Assembly (NCBI RefSeq): GCF_002300165.1
Contig: NZ_MLCE01000037.1
Location: 1-48,231, forward strand
Reading direction: 5' to 3'
Source: Streptomyces sp. Tue6028
Lineage (GTDB): Bacteria > Actinomycetota > Actinomycetes > Streptomycetales > Streptomycetaceae
DNA length: 48,231 bases
Positions 20,627 to 28,752 of this stretch are shown here, piece by piece. The number at the start of each line of letters is the position of its first letter. The stretch's first letter is position 1. The notes under the pieces were generated by a model. That model made no database searches. It was given only the letters and a program-made list of their open reading frames with translations, and was not told the DNA's origin. The position numbers were made by a program, and so were the translations under genes.

Positions 20627-21891
20627 ACGACCAGCCCTCAAACGGTCCCGACGCTCCTCGCGGCTGCCCCGTCGCCCACGGCGGCGCGAGCGACACCACC
20701 CGTCTGTACGGGCCGGAGGCCGCGCTCGACCCGCAGGGGATCTACGCGCGGCTGCGCAAGGAGTACGGGGCCGTCGCACCCATACTCCTGGAGGGCGACA
20801 TCCCCGCCTGGCTGGTCCTCGGCTACCGGGAGAACCGCCGTGTGCTCGACAACGCACGGCAGTTCAGCCGTGACGCGCGCATCTGGCGGGACTGGAAGGA
20901 CGGCCGCATCGAGGCCACCTCCCCGCTGATCCAGATGCTCGGCTGGCGCCCCGACTGCGTGTCCCAGGACGGCGAGCCGCACCGCAGGCTGCGAGGGGCC
21001 GTCACCGACAACCTCCAGACGGTCGCGGGCCGCGGCATCCGGCGTCACATCACGCATTTCGCGAACAAGCAGATCGACGCGTTCGCGGACGAGGGCACCG
21101 CCGATCTGGTGGCCGACTACGCCGAGTACCTGCCGATGCTCGTCCTCACCCGGCTCTTCGGGCTGCCGGCCGGCGAGGGCCGCAATCTGGCCGTCTCCTG
21201 CGCCCAGGTCATCAAGGGCGGCGAGGACGCCGTGGTGCACAACGACCGCATCATGGAGATCCTCGGCGAACTCGCCGAGCGCAAGAAGGAGGAGCCGGGA
21301 GCCGACTTCACCACCGGACTGCTCGGCCACCAGGCGGACCTCGACGACGACGAGGTCCTCAGCCATCTGCGGCTGGTGCTGATCACCGCGCACACCACGA
21401 CCAGCAACCTGCTGGCCCGGGTGCTCCAACTGGTGCTCACCGACACCTCCCGGCTCGCCGGACTCGTCAGCGGACAGCTGAACGTCTCCGCGGTCGTGGA
21501 GGAGGTCATGTGGAACACACCGCCGCTGGCCGTGCTCCCGGGCCGCTTCGCCACCGTCGACCTCGAACTGGGCGGTCACCACATCAAGGAGGGCGACCTC
21601 CTGGTGCTCGGCCTCACGGCCGGCAACCTCGACCCGGAGATCCGGCCCGACGCGGGTGTGTCCGTCCAGGGCAACCAGTCGCACCTGGCCTTCAGCGGTG
21701 GCGCCCATGAGTGCCCCGGCCAGAACATCGGCCAGGCCATCATCGAGACCGCCGTCGACGTCCTCCTGCACCGGCTGCCGGGCCTGCGCCTGGCCGTGCC
21801 GGCCGACGAGCTCACCTCGACCGCCTCCACCTGGGAGGCCCGACTCGACCGGCTGCCGGTCGAGTTCGCGGCACAGGCCACGGCGGTCTGA
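20623..21891 (+). CDS. CYP157-like P450 of the conservon, ExxR missing
   Basis: A 422-residue cytochrome P450. The heme loop FSGGAHECPGQNIGQ carries Cys364, and the I-helix reads LITAHTTTSN in place of AGxDTT. The K-helix ExxR motif is absent: the aligned segment is E294-V-M-W297, Trp instead of Arg. Established knowledge: CYP157 P450s of Streptomyces lack ExxR, and members of this family occur in conservons, so this is probably a CYP157. It is coupled to CvnD by ATGA, so it is the fifth conservon gene (the CvnE position, as rarE in S. griseus). No ferredoxin is adjacent. The substrate is unknown; the convergent terpene cyclase next door is one source of candidates. Confidence 0.92.
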   Translation: MNDQPSNGPDAPRGCPVAHGGASDTTRLYGPEAALDPQGIYARLRKEYGAVAPILLEGDIPAWLVLGYRENRRVLDNARQFSRDARIWRDWKDGRIEATSPLIQMLGWRPDCVSQDGEPHRRLRGAVTDNLQTVAGRGIRRHITHFANKQIDAFADEGTADLVADYAEYLPMLVLTRLFGLPAGEGRNLAVSCAQVIKGGEDAVVHNDRIMEILGELAERKKEEPGADFTTGLLGHQADLDDDEVLSHLRLVLITAHTTTSNLLARVLQLVLTDTSRLAGLVSGQLNVSAVVEEVMWNTPPLAVLPGRFATVDLELGGHHIKEGDLLVLGLTAGNLDPEIRPDAGVSVQGNQSHLAFSGGAHECPGQNIGQAIIETAVDVLLHRLPGLRLAVPADELTSTASTWEARLDRLPVEFAAQATAV

Positions 21892-21903
21892 CCGCCCGCT
21901 CGA

Positions 21904-21937
21904 CGCTGCCCGGCCGGACCGCTCCGGCCGGGCAGCG
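21904..21937. terminator. 15-bp bidirectional hairpin between P450 and terpene cyclase
   Basis: CGCTGCCCGGCCGGA (21904-21918) and TCCGGCCGGGCAGCG (21923-21937) are perfect inverted repeats with a 4-base loop, lying between two convergent stop codons 51 bases apart. It should end transcription from both sides. Confidence 0.85.
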
Positions 21938-21942
21938 GCACG

Positions 21943-22974
21943 TCAGACCGCGAGCAGGTCGTCCAGCGATCCCCTGCCGGCCAGTTCGGCGGTCGCCGCC
22001 GGGCCCTCCTTGGCCGCGGCGTAGCGGCCCGAGGTCAGGCCCCACTCGTAATTGCCGTTGATCCAGTGCTGGATGGCCTCCACGCCCATCCGGACCTGGG
22101 TCTCCTGCTCGGCGGTCAGCCGGAGCTCCTCGCACATCTCCGGCACGCGTGCCTCCAGCGCGAGGTACTCGTCGAGGCAGTCGGTGGTCATCCGGTAGGC
22201 CTCGGCGGCGGCCTCCTCCCAGCCGCAGCCGCGCTCGCGGTGCAGCACGGCGATCAGGTTGTGCCCGTCGCCCCGCCGCTTCTCGCGCTCGAAGGAGTGG
22301 ATGTCGTTCATGAACCCGATGGTGTCGGCGGCGAGATCGCGCATCCGGACCATCAGCGGATGCGCCTGGACCTGCGCGGGCACCTCGAAGCCACGGCTGC
22401 GCTCACCGGCGTCGATGCTGTGGTGGATGCCCACCGTCCGGCGCCGGAACTCGGCGTACTCGGCGAGGCTCAGGGTGCCGGCCAGGTCCCGCGCGGCGAG
22501 GTCGACCTCTTCGGTGTGGGCCACCAGGAAGCGCCCCCAGGAGGCGGCGAACCGGGTCCGCCACGTCAGGGACATGCCATCCGAGAGATGTCCCCAGACC
22601 TCCGCCCAGGCGACGGTGATCGGGCAGCTGACCCGGGGAGCGGTCCCCGCGGGGCGCAGCGGGGTGGCTATCAACTCCCTGGCGACCTCGGCTATGCGGT
22701 CCGCGCGGTCCGGTTGTCCCGTGTCGAACTGGTCGTCGAACAGGAAGGCCAGCGAGAACCAGTTCATCAGGACGACCATGTCGTCGGCCGAGGCGTGAGG
22801 ATAGGTCCGTGCCGCAGCCTGGGGAAGGTCCCAGGACTGGTACTCCTCGAATCCGGCCTGGCTGCGCACCAGCCCCATGTCCCACACCCAGCGCAGGTGG
22901 CGCTCTCGGGCGTACTCCAGGTGCTCGCTGACGGGGGTCTTGAACGGGAGGTCGAACCTGACGTCCTGCGGCAT
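21943..22974 (-). CDS. Class I sesquiterpene cyclase
   Basis: A 343-residue terpene synthase of the pentalenene-synthase type, which would cyclise farnesyl diphosphate. The Mg-binding motif is D80-D-Q-F-D84 (DDxxD), the NSE triad is N223-D-I-H-S227-F-E-R-E231, FRRRT supplies the diphosphate-sensor Arg, and the C-terminal RY pair is in SGRYAAAK. The N-terminus MPQDVRFDLPF is typical. ATG 22974 follows AAAGGA (22980-22985) 5 bases away; longer upstream readings lack support. From memory it most resembles the group containing the S. viridochromogenes 7-epi-alpha-eudesmol synthase, but that was not checked. It ends against the conservon P450 with a shared terminator. Confidence 0.9.
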   Translation of the reverse strand: MPQDVRFDLPFKTPVSEHLEYARERHLRWVWDMGLVRSQAGFEEYQSWDLPQAAARTYPHASADDMVVLMNWFSLAFLFDDQFDTGQPDRADRIAEVARELIATPLRPAGTAPRVSCPITVAWAEVWGHLSDGMSLTWRTRFAASWGRFLVAHTEEVDLAARDLAGTLSLAEYAEFRRRTVGIHHSIDAGERSRGFEVPAQVQAHPLMVRMRDLAADTIGFMNDIHSFEREKRRGDGHNLIAVLHRERGCGWEEAAAEAYRMTTDCLDEYLALEARVPEMCEELRLTAEQETQVRMGVEAIQHWINGNYEWGLTSGRYAAAKEGPAATAELAGRGSLDDLLAV

Positions 22975-23163
22975 TCGCGTCCTTTCGTGAGGCGATTCAC
23001 AGGCCCCCGCCCCTGTGCACGGGCGATCGCTCTCGACGCCCGCTGACTCGAACTGTGCTTTTTGAGCCGGTAGTTGACGACTCAAGCGCGCTTCGAGACT
23101 GCCCAGAGCCTAAACGATCTATGGTGTGACATCCGTAACGCGTGATGCGGGTGTGAAACCGCA

Positions 23164-23265
23164 GACGCGCCCCTCATGACGCGAGAGACGCGCATCTCAC
23201 GACGAAGGACGCGTCTCTCACGACGAAGGACGCGCCCCTCCGCAGAGGTGACGCGCCCCTCGCCC
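23164..23265. repeat. Intergenic 21-bp tandem repeats
   Basis: The 336-base gap 22975-23310 holds the terpene cyclase promoter region and a tandem repeat. Units beginning GACGCG start at 23164, 23187, 23208, 23229 and 23250 (23 bp then 21 bp steps). The second and third copies share CTCACGACGAAG; the others diverge after GACGCGCCCCTC. No credible gene lies here, and no clear promoter hexamers were found, though 23106-23130 is AT-rich. Confidence 0.65.
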
Positions 23266-23310
23266 GTCCCGTCCCGTCCCACCGTGTGGCAGGGGCCGGG
23301 CCGTACGGAA

Positions 23311-24942
23311 TCAGGCGTCCGGTGCCGTGTACACGCGCTCACCGCCGACGTAGGTGAGCGCCACCCCGGTCCCGCCGATCGCCTCCGGCGGGCCCTGGTA
23401 CGGATCGCGGTCCAGCACCACGAGATCCGCCAGCGCCCCCACCCGCACACGGCCCGTGTCGTCGAGGTGGTTGGCGTACGCCGAGCCCGCGGTGTACGCC
23501 GTCAGCGCGTCCGTCAGGCCGATGCGCTCGCCGGGCAGGAACACCGGTCCTGGCTCGTCGGGGCTCACCCGGTTGACGGCGACATGAATGCCCTGCAGCG
23601 GGTCGGCGCTGCTGACCGGCCAGTCGCTGCCCGCCGCCAGCCGCGCCCCGGAACGCAGCAGCGCGCCGAACGGGTACTGCCAGGAGGCGCGTTCGGGGCC
23701 GAGGAACGGGATCGTCAGCTCGTCCATCTGCGGCTCGTGCGCTGCCCACAGCGGCTGGATGTTCGCCGTGGCACCCAGGTGCGCGAACCGGGGCACGTCG
23801 TCCGGGTGCACGACCTGGAGGTGGGCCAGGTGCGGACGTGTGTCGCTGGGGCCGTTCGCCTTCCGGGCCGCCTCGACGGCGTCCAGGGCGTCGCGCACGG
23901 CCCGGTCGCCCAGCGCGTGGAAGTGGCACTGGAAGCCGAGCGCGTCCAACTCCGTGACGTACGCGTGCAGTCGGTCCGGGTCGATGAAGCTGGTGCCGCG
24001 ATTGGCCGTCGCGCAACCGCACTTGTCCAGATAGGGACTGAGCAGTGAGGCCGTGCCGTTCTCGGCGACCCCGTCCAGCATGAGCTTGACGCTGCCGGCG
24101 TTGAACCGGCCGTGCGCCGACGCGGCCCGCCGCTCCACGAGTTCGAGGATCTGCTCGGCCCCCCGCGCACGGTCCCACCACAGCGCGCCGACCACACGAG
24201 CGGTGAGCGACCCGTCCCGAGCCGCCGTCAGATACGCCTCGGACGGATCGTCCATGCCGAGGAAGGATCCGAGGAGCGCGTCCTGCCACGCGGTGATGCC
24301 GAGCGAGTGCAGATGCCGCTGGGCATGCAGCAGCGCGGCGAGCCGGTCCGCCGCGGTGGCCGGCGGGGTGAGCCGGCCGACGGACTGCATCGCCCCCTCC
24401 TGGAGCATGCCGGTGGGCTCGCCCTCGGCGTCGCGCTCGAACCGGCCGTCGGCCGGATCCGGCGTGTCCCGGGTGACCCCCGCGAGCTCCAGCGCGCGGC
24501 TGTTGACCCAGGCGCCATGATGGTCCCGGTTGGGCAGGTACACCGGCCGGTCCGGCACGACCGCGTCCAGCAGTTGCCTGGTCGGCGTCCCGCCCTCGAA
24601 GGCCTCCATGGACCAGCCGCCGCCCGTGATCCACTCCCGGTCGGGGTGCGCGGCGGCGTACGCGCGGACGGCGGCGAGCGTCTCCTCGGCCGTCTTCGCC
24701 TCCGTGAGGTCGCACTGGGTCAGTTCCAGGCCCGCCGGGACCGGGTGGACGTGTGCGTCCTGGAACCCCGGCAGGAGCAGGCGTCCGGCGAGGTCGACGA
24801 CCTCGGTCCCCGGTCCCGCGAGGTCGTGGACCTCCGCGTTCCCGACGGCGGTGATCCGGTCGCCGGTCACGGCGACGGCCGTGGCGGTGCGGCCCTCGGG
24901 GGTGAGGACCGGGCCGCCGGTGAAGAGGAGATCAGCGTGCAT
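23311..24942 (-). CDS. YtcJ-like metal-dependent amidohydrolase
   Basis: A 543-residue TIM-barrel amidohydrolase. Landmarks are the N-terminal small barrel MHADLLFTGGPVLT, the metal motif DAHVHP, GWSMEAF, HFHALGDRAV with barrel histidines, LQVVHPDDVPRF, and AAGSDWPVSSADPLQGIHVAV near the end, all typical of the YtcJ group (exoenzyme regulatory protein AepA-like). The physiological substrate is unknown. Its start overlaps the end of the amino-acid permease gene by 11 bases, so it is the second gene of that operon; this suggests it processes what the permease imports. Confidence 0.9.
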   Translation of the reverse strand: MHADLLFTGGPVLTPEGRTATAVAVTGDRITAVGNAEVHDLAGPGTEVVDLAGRLLLPGFQDAHVHPVPAGLELTQCDLTEAKTAEETLAAVRAYAAAHPDREWITGGGWSMEAFEGGTPTRQLLDAVVPDRPVYLPNRDHHGAWVNSRALELAGVTRDTPDPADGRFERDAEGEPTGMLQEGAMQSVGRLTPPATAADRLAALLHAQRHLHSLGITAWQDALLGSFLGMDDPSEAYLTAARDGSLTARVVGALWWDRARGAEQILELVERRAASAHGRFNAGSVKLMLDGVAENGTASLLSPYLDKCGCATANRGTSFIDPDRLHAYVTELDALGFQCHFHALGDRAVRDALDAVEAARKANGPSDTRPHLAHLQVVHPDDVPRFAHLGATANIQPLWAAHEPQMDELTIPFLGPERASWQYPFGALLRSGARLAAGSDWPVSSADPLQGIHVAVNRVSPDEPGPVFLPGERIGLTDALTAYTAGSAYANHLDDTGRVRVGALADLVVLDRDPYQGPPEAIGGTGVALTYVGGERVYTAPDA

Positions 24943-26446
24943 GTTCGGTTCCTTGGTCGGACGGGATCAGTGGCCCGGGCGCGTCGGCGTCGGTGCCGAG
25001 CCCCGTGACGAAGTAGGGGGACCTGCGCACCCACTTCGCCCACGCGGCGGCCACGAAGCCGGAGGCGATCATGACAGTGGGGGTCAGCAGCAGGAACCAG
25101 CCGTTGTCCGCGCTGACTTCGAGATGGTCGGCCGAGGTGTAGAAGGAGTACGCGAGGTAGCCGCCGAGCCCCAGCAGCGCCACGGCGCTCACCGTGGGCA
25201 GGACCACCGCCCGTATGCCCTGCCGCAGGTCCTCGCGCAGCAGCCCGCGAAAGCGCGCGGCGGCGGCGAGGGCGATGAGCGCGTACGACAGCGCGACGAC
25301 GATGCCGACCGCGTTGACCGTCGCCATGATCATGTCGGCGAGCCGGGGGATCACCAGGGCGAGCCCGGCCACGGCCGTCGCCAGCGCGCCGATCAGCAGC
25401 GTGCCGACCGCCGGAGTCCCGTACCGCGCGCTGACCCTGGACCACACGGGGCCGAGCGTACGGTCCCGGCTCATCGCGAACATCCCGCGTGCGGTCGGGA
25501 TCACCCCGGACTGCAGCGACGCCACGGCCGAGAAGAGCAGGGCCACCAGCGGCAGCGCGGCCAGCGGCTGGGCGGCCAGCCGTTCGCCGAAGAACGCCAG
25601 CCCCTCCGCGCCGTGCCCGGCCAGCTCCTGCTCGCTCAGGACGCGCTGGAAGGCCACGGAACCCAGCAGGAACAGCCCCAGCATGGTCACCAGCGTGATC
25701 GTCCCGGCCCGCGAGGCGTCCCGCGGATCGCGCACCTCCTCGTTCACCGTGAACGCCGCGTCGAAGCCCCAGTAGCAGAAGACGGACAGCAGCAGACCCT
25801 GGGCGAGCGCGGTCGTGGAGGGGATGGCGAACGGGTCGAACCAGCTCAGGCTGAAGGGATGCGGTCCCGTCACGATGCCGTAGCCGCAGAAGCCCAGCAG
25901 CACCACGTACTCGAAGACCAGCAGCCCGCTCTGCAGCCGGGCCGCGGTGCGCACGCCGGTGACCGCGGTGAGCGTGACGGCGGCCAGGACCACGATGCCG
26001 AGCGCGGTGGTCTGCGCGGTGGAGCCCGGGTCGAGCCGCAGGCCGCCCAGGTCGTGCAGCCCCGCGTCACCGGCGAGCTGGAGCATCGCCGACCCCGTCA
26101 CCGCCGTGGTGTACGCGAGGAAGGCCACCGTGGCCACGATGTTCACCCAGCCGACGAGGAAGCCCAGCCAGGGAGTGAGCGAACGGCCCACCCAGGTGTA
26201 GCCGTTGCCCGCGTTCGGCTCCACCCGGTTGAGCCGTGAGTACGCGCCGGCGATGCCGAGGACGGGCAGGAAGGCCAGCAGCATGATGGCCGGCAGATGC
26301 AGTCCGACCACTCCCGCGGTCACTCCGAGACCGATGCCGATGCTGGTGGTCGCCGCCGTGCTGGAGGCGGCGATGGCGACGCCGTCGACGACGCCGAGGG
26401 TTCTGCGCAGGGACGGGGGATCCCCGCCGTACGGCTGCTGCGACAT
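24932..26446 (-). CDS. APC-superfamily amino acid/amine permease
   Basis: A 504-residue transporter with about twelve hydrophobic helices. The N-terminal helix carries the APC glycine-rich stretch (AASSTAATTSIGIGLG), and FCYWGFDAAFTVNEEVRDPRDASRAG is the conserved loop after TM6 in this superfamily. ATG 26446 is chosen because GGAG-CAGGAC precedes it; an upstream reading to 26464 adds only six residues. It heads an operon with the amidohydrolase and diverges from a TetR regulator across 118 bases containing a GTCAAC palindrome. Confidence 0.9.
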   Translation of the reverse strand: MSQQPYGGDPPSLRRTLGVVDGVAIAASSTAATTSIGIGLGVTAGVVGLHLPAIMLLAFLPVLGIAGAYSRLNRVEPNAGNGYTWVGRSLTPWLGFLVGWVNIVATVAFLAYTTAVTGSAMLQLAGDAGLHDLGGLRLDPGSTAQTTALGIVVLAAVTLTAVTGVRTAARLQSGLLVFEYVVLLGFCGYGIVTGPHPFSLSWFDPFAIPSTTALAQGLLLSVFCYWGFDAAFTVNEEVRDPRDASRAGTITLVTMLGLFLLGSVAFQRVLSEQELAGHGAEGLAFFGERLAAQPLAALPLVALLFSAVASLQSGVIPTARGMFAMSRDRTLGPVWSRVSARYGTPAVGTLLIGALATAVAGLALVIPRLADMIMATVNAVGIVVALSYALIALAAAARFRGLLREDLRQGIRAVVLPTVSAVALLGLGGYLAYSFYTSADHLEVSADNGWFLLLTPTVMIASGFVAAAWAKWVRRSPYFVTGLGTDADAPGPLIPSDQGTEHAR

Positions 26447-26520
26447 GTCCTGCTCCGATCGCACCCGGGGCCTGGGACCGGCCCGATGACCGGAAATGAA
26501 ACTGCTCGGGGACTTAACAG

Positions 26521-26535
26521 GTCAACGCTGTTGAC
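26521..26535. promoter_or_regulatory. Palindrome between permease operon and TetR gene
   Basis: GTCAAC-GCT-GTTGAC is a perfect 6-bp inverted repeat 30 bases before the TetR start and 75 before the permease start, flanked by CTTAACAG and CATAAG. It is a likely TetR operator controlling both directions. Confidence 0.5.
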
Positions 26536-26564
26536 ATAAGGTTCCGGCACCGGAAGGAGAGCCC

Positions 26565-27284
26565 ATGAACGACCGAGTCGTCCCGCCCACCGCCCGTCGG
26601 CGCCGACGCCCCACCAAGACGGGGGTCGTGCTCTCCGAGGAGCTGATCGTCGAGACGGCGCTGCGGCTGCTCAAGGAGCACGGGGCCGACGCGCTCACCG
26701 TCCGCCGCCTCGGCCTCGCGCTCGGCGCCGACCCCACCGCCCTGTACCGCTACTTCCGCGACACCGACGACCTGTTGCTCGCCATCGCCGACGAACTCAT
26801 CGGCCGTACGCTGCGCACCTGGCGGCCCACCGGCGACTGGCGCGCCGACCTGCGCGACCTGGGCCTGCGCATGCACGCGGACTCCCTCGCGCACCCGCAG
26901 GCCGCGGTGCTCAGCTCCTACCGCGTCACGGGCCGCGTCCACGAGATCGAGGCGGTGGAGACGATCCTCGGCGTCCTGCGCGGGGCCGGCTTCCCCGACC
27001 CCGAGGCCGTACGGATCTACCACGCGTTCGTCGACCAGGCCCTGGCCTTCGCCGCCCTCGACGCGGCGAGCGTCGCCCTGCCGCGGCCGGCCCGTGAGGC
27101 GGAGGCGGACGTGTGGCGGGCGACGTACGCCCGGCTGCCCGCCGACAGCCACCCGCACATCGCGGCGACCGCCCGTCACTTGGTGGCGGACATGCGACGC
27201 AGCGCCTACCCCGCCGCCCTGGACCTGCTGCTGACCGCCGCGGCGGCGCGGCTCGCGGAGATCGAGGGGCAGCGGACGACGTAG
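26565..27284 (+). CDS. TetR-family regulator
   Basis: A 239-residue repressor. HTH DALTVRRLGLALGADPTALYRYF lies at about 45-67, followed by a TetR_C-type ligand domain. A basic N-terminal tail (TARRRRRPTKTG) precedes the HTH. ATG with AAGGAGA 6 bases upstream. Divergent from the permease/amidohydrolase operon with a palindrome in between, so that operon is its likely target. A GCGCAC/GTGCGC hairpin at 27285-27301 follows the stop and may end the transcript. Confidence 0.88.
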   Translation: MNDRVVPPTARRRRRPTKTGVVLSEELIVETALRLLKEHGADALTVRRLGLALGADPTALYRYFRDTDDLLLAIADELIGRTLRTWRPTGDWRADLRDLGLRMHADSLAHPQAAVLSSYRVTGRVHEIEAVETILGVLRGAGFPDPEAVRIYHAFVDQALAFAALDAASVALPRPAREAEADVWRATYARLPADSHPHIAATARHLVADMRRSAYPAALDLLLTAAAARLAEIEGQRTT

Positions 27285-27398
27285 GCGCACCCGGCGTGCG
27301 CACCGGGAGAGAACGGCGAACGGCTGTGCGCGTCGCCCCGCTCGATCATGATGGTCGCGGAACCGTTCCGCACGTCGTCACCAGGAGGCCACCCGACG

Positions 27399-27860
27399 AT
27401 GAACCCGCCCGCCCGCACCGCGAAACAGCGCAAGCAGGACACCCTCGACCGGCTGGAGAACGACGTCGACGCCTGGGTGTCCACGGCCGACGGCGAGGGG
27501 GGAACCCCGTATCTGGTCCCGCTGTCCTACCTCTGGGACGGCAGGACCCTGCTGGTGGCCACCCCGGCCGAGAGCCCCACCGGCCGCAACCTGCGGGCGA
27601 CCGGCAGGACACGCCTGGGCATCGGGGCGACCCGCGACGTCGTCCTCGTCGAGGGCACCGTGACGGCCCGGGAGGCCGCCGAGCTGCCGGACGGGGTCGG
27701 GGACGCCTTCGCCCGCAAGACCGGCTTCGACCCGCGTGAACTCACCACCCGCTACCTGTACTTCAGCATCACCCCGCAGCGCGTCCAGGCCTGGCGCGAG
27801 GTCGAGGAGCTCACCGGCCGCGACCTCATGCGCGACGGCGAGTGGCTCGTGACCGACTGA
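27399..27860 (+). CDS. Pyridoxamine 5'-phosphate oxidase-family protein
   Basis: A 153-residue split-barrel flavin/F420-binding protein. It shows VDAWVSTADGEGGTPYLVPLSYLWDGRTLLVATP in pieces typical of the PNPOx-like fold, then RTRLGIGATRDVVLVEGTV. The mycobacterial and streptomycete relatives mostly bind F420 or FMN, and function is uncertain. ATG 27399 lies 10 bases after CAGGAGG (27382-27388); the open frame extends further up but without a ribosome binding site. Confidence 0.82.
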   Translation: MNPPARTAKQRKQDTLDRLENDVDAWVSTADGEGGTPYLVPLSYLWDGRTLLVATPAESPTGRNLRATGRTRLGIGATRDVVLVEGTVTAREAAELPDGVGDAFARKTGFDPRELTTRYLYFSITPQRVQAWREVEELTGRDLMRDGEWLVTD

Positions 27861-27878
27861 TCCGGGGGTACCCGGGAA

Positions 27879-27914
27879 GACGGCGCAGCGGCGGCCGGAT
27901 GCCGCCGCGCCGTC
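27879..27914. terminator. Bulged hairpin after the PNPOx-like gene
   Basis: GACGGCGC (27879-27886) plus GGCGGC (27890-27895) pair with GCCGCC (27901-27906) plus GCGCCGTC (27907-27914), leaving a 3-base bulge and a 5-base loop. It lies between two same-strand genes and probably separates their transcripts. Confidence 0.65.
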
Positions 27915-27935
27915 CCGGAACCCTACGGAGGACAC

Positions 27936-28328
27936 ATGGCACTGGTCACGGCAGGCGTCGTGGTGCTGGACTGCGTCGAGCCCGAGAAGCTCGCCGCCTT
28001 CTACAAGCAACTGCTCGACGCCGAGGAGACGGACGCGTCGGCGAACCGCGTGGAGATCCGGGGCGCCGACGGCGTCCGGCTGGCGTTCCGCCGCGACGTG
28101 ACGGCGGCACCGCCGAGCTGGCCGCGCCCCGAGAACTCCCTCCAGGTGCACCTCGACTTCCTCGTGGAGGACCTGGACGAGGCCGAACGCAGGGTCATCG
28201 GTCTCGGCGGCCGGCCGATCGAGACGAAGGACGCGGCCGGTCCGTTCGAGGAGCGGGGCTATGCCGACCCGGCCGGGCACTCGTTCACGCTGCGCTGCTC
28301 GCGGCCGACGGCGCCCAAACAGGGCTGA
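27936..28328 (+). CDS. VOC-family (glyoxalase-like) protein
   Basis: A 130-residue vicinal-oxygen-chelate protein with two beta-alpha-beta-beta-beta units (VTAGVVVLDCVEPEKLAAFYKQLL; LQVHLDFLVEDLDEAERRV; YADPAGHSFTLR). The metal positions are only partly conserved (HLDF). Streptomycete relatives include bleomycin-resistance-like and hydrolase-like proteins; no substrate can be assigned. ATG follows GGAGGA by 3-5 bases. Confidence 0.85.
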   Translation: MALVTAGVVVLDCVEPEKLAAFYKQLLDAEETDASANRVEIRGADGVRLAFRRDVTAAPPSWPRPENSLQVHLDFLVEDLDEAERRVIGLGGRPIETKDAAGPFEERGYADPAGHSFTLRCSRPTAPKQG

Positions 28329-28354
28329 GGCGAGCGACGCCGCGGCGCACAGGG

Positions 28355-28415
28355 CCGGCCCGGCGGGGCGTGGTCCGTACGGACTTCCGTCACGGATCAC
28401 GCCCCGGCGGGCCGG
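28355..28415. terminator. 24-bp bidirectional terminator
   Basis: The arms 28355-28378 and 28392-28415 are complementary over 24 bases with two mismatches, with a 13-base loop that can itself pair. It sits between the convergent VOC and DUF4235 genes and should stop transcription from both. Confidence 0.85.
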
Positions 28416-28421
28416 TGCGTG

Positions 28422-28727
28422 TCAGTCGCGGCCGCCTGTGTCCGCGGACGGCCACACACCGGTGGAGCGCTCGATGGCCTTCGCTCCCGTGCGGTCCACC
28501 GCGCTGCGCACGACGGCGAAGATCGCGCCCTGGACCGCTGCGGCCAGCAGGATCTCGCCCCAGCCGCGGTCCTTGTCCAGGGCGTCGGGAGCGTCGTCCT
28601 CGTGCCGTATCGCCTTCCACGCCTGCTGGAAGGCGAGCCCGGCGAGCGCACCGCCCGCCCAGCTCAGCGCCATGCCGACCGGCTTGTAGACGAGTTTGAG
28701 CTTCTTCTGCTGCTTCTTCCTGGACAC
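28422..28727 (-). CDS. DUF4235 small membrane protein
   Basis: A 101-residue protein typical of DUF4235: basic start SRKKQQKKLKLVYKPVG, a hydrophobic segment MALSWAGGALAGLAFQQAWK, DALDKDRGWGEILLAAAVQGAIFAVVRSAVDR and a short tail. Two membrane segments are likely. Function unknown; widespread in actinomycetes. GTG start with GGAGA about 10 bases upstream. Confidence 0.88.
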   Translation of the reverse strand: MSRKKQQKKLKLVYKPVGMALSWAGGALAGLAFQQAWKAIRHEDDAPDALDKDRGWGEILLAAAVQGAIFAVVRSAVDRTGAKAIERSTGVWPSADTGGRD

Positions 28728-28752
28728 CTGGGTCTCTCCGTTGCGTGTGCGG

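Noticed and set aside
23164..23265. CRISPR-like array
   Set aside because: Units are contiguous with no unique spacers between repeats, and no cas genes are present.
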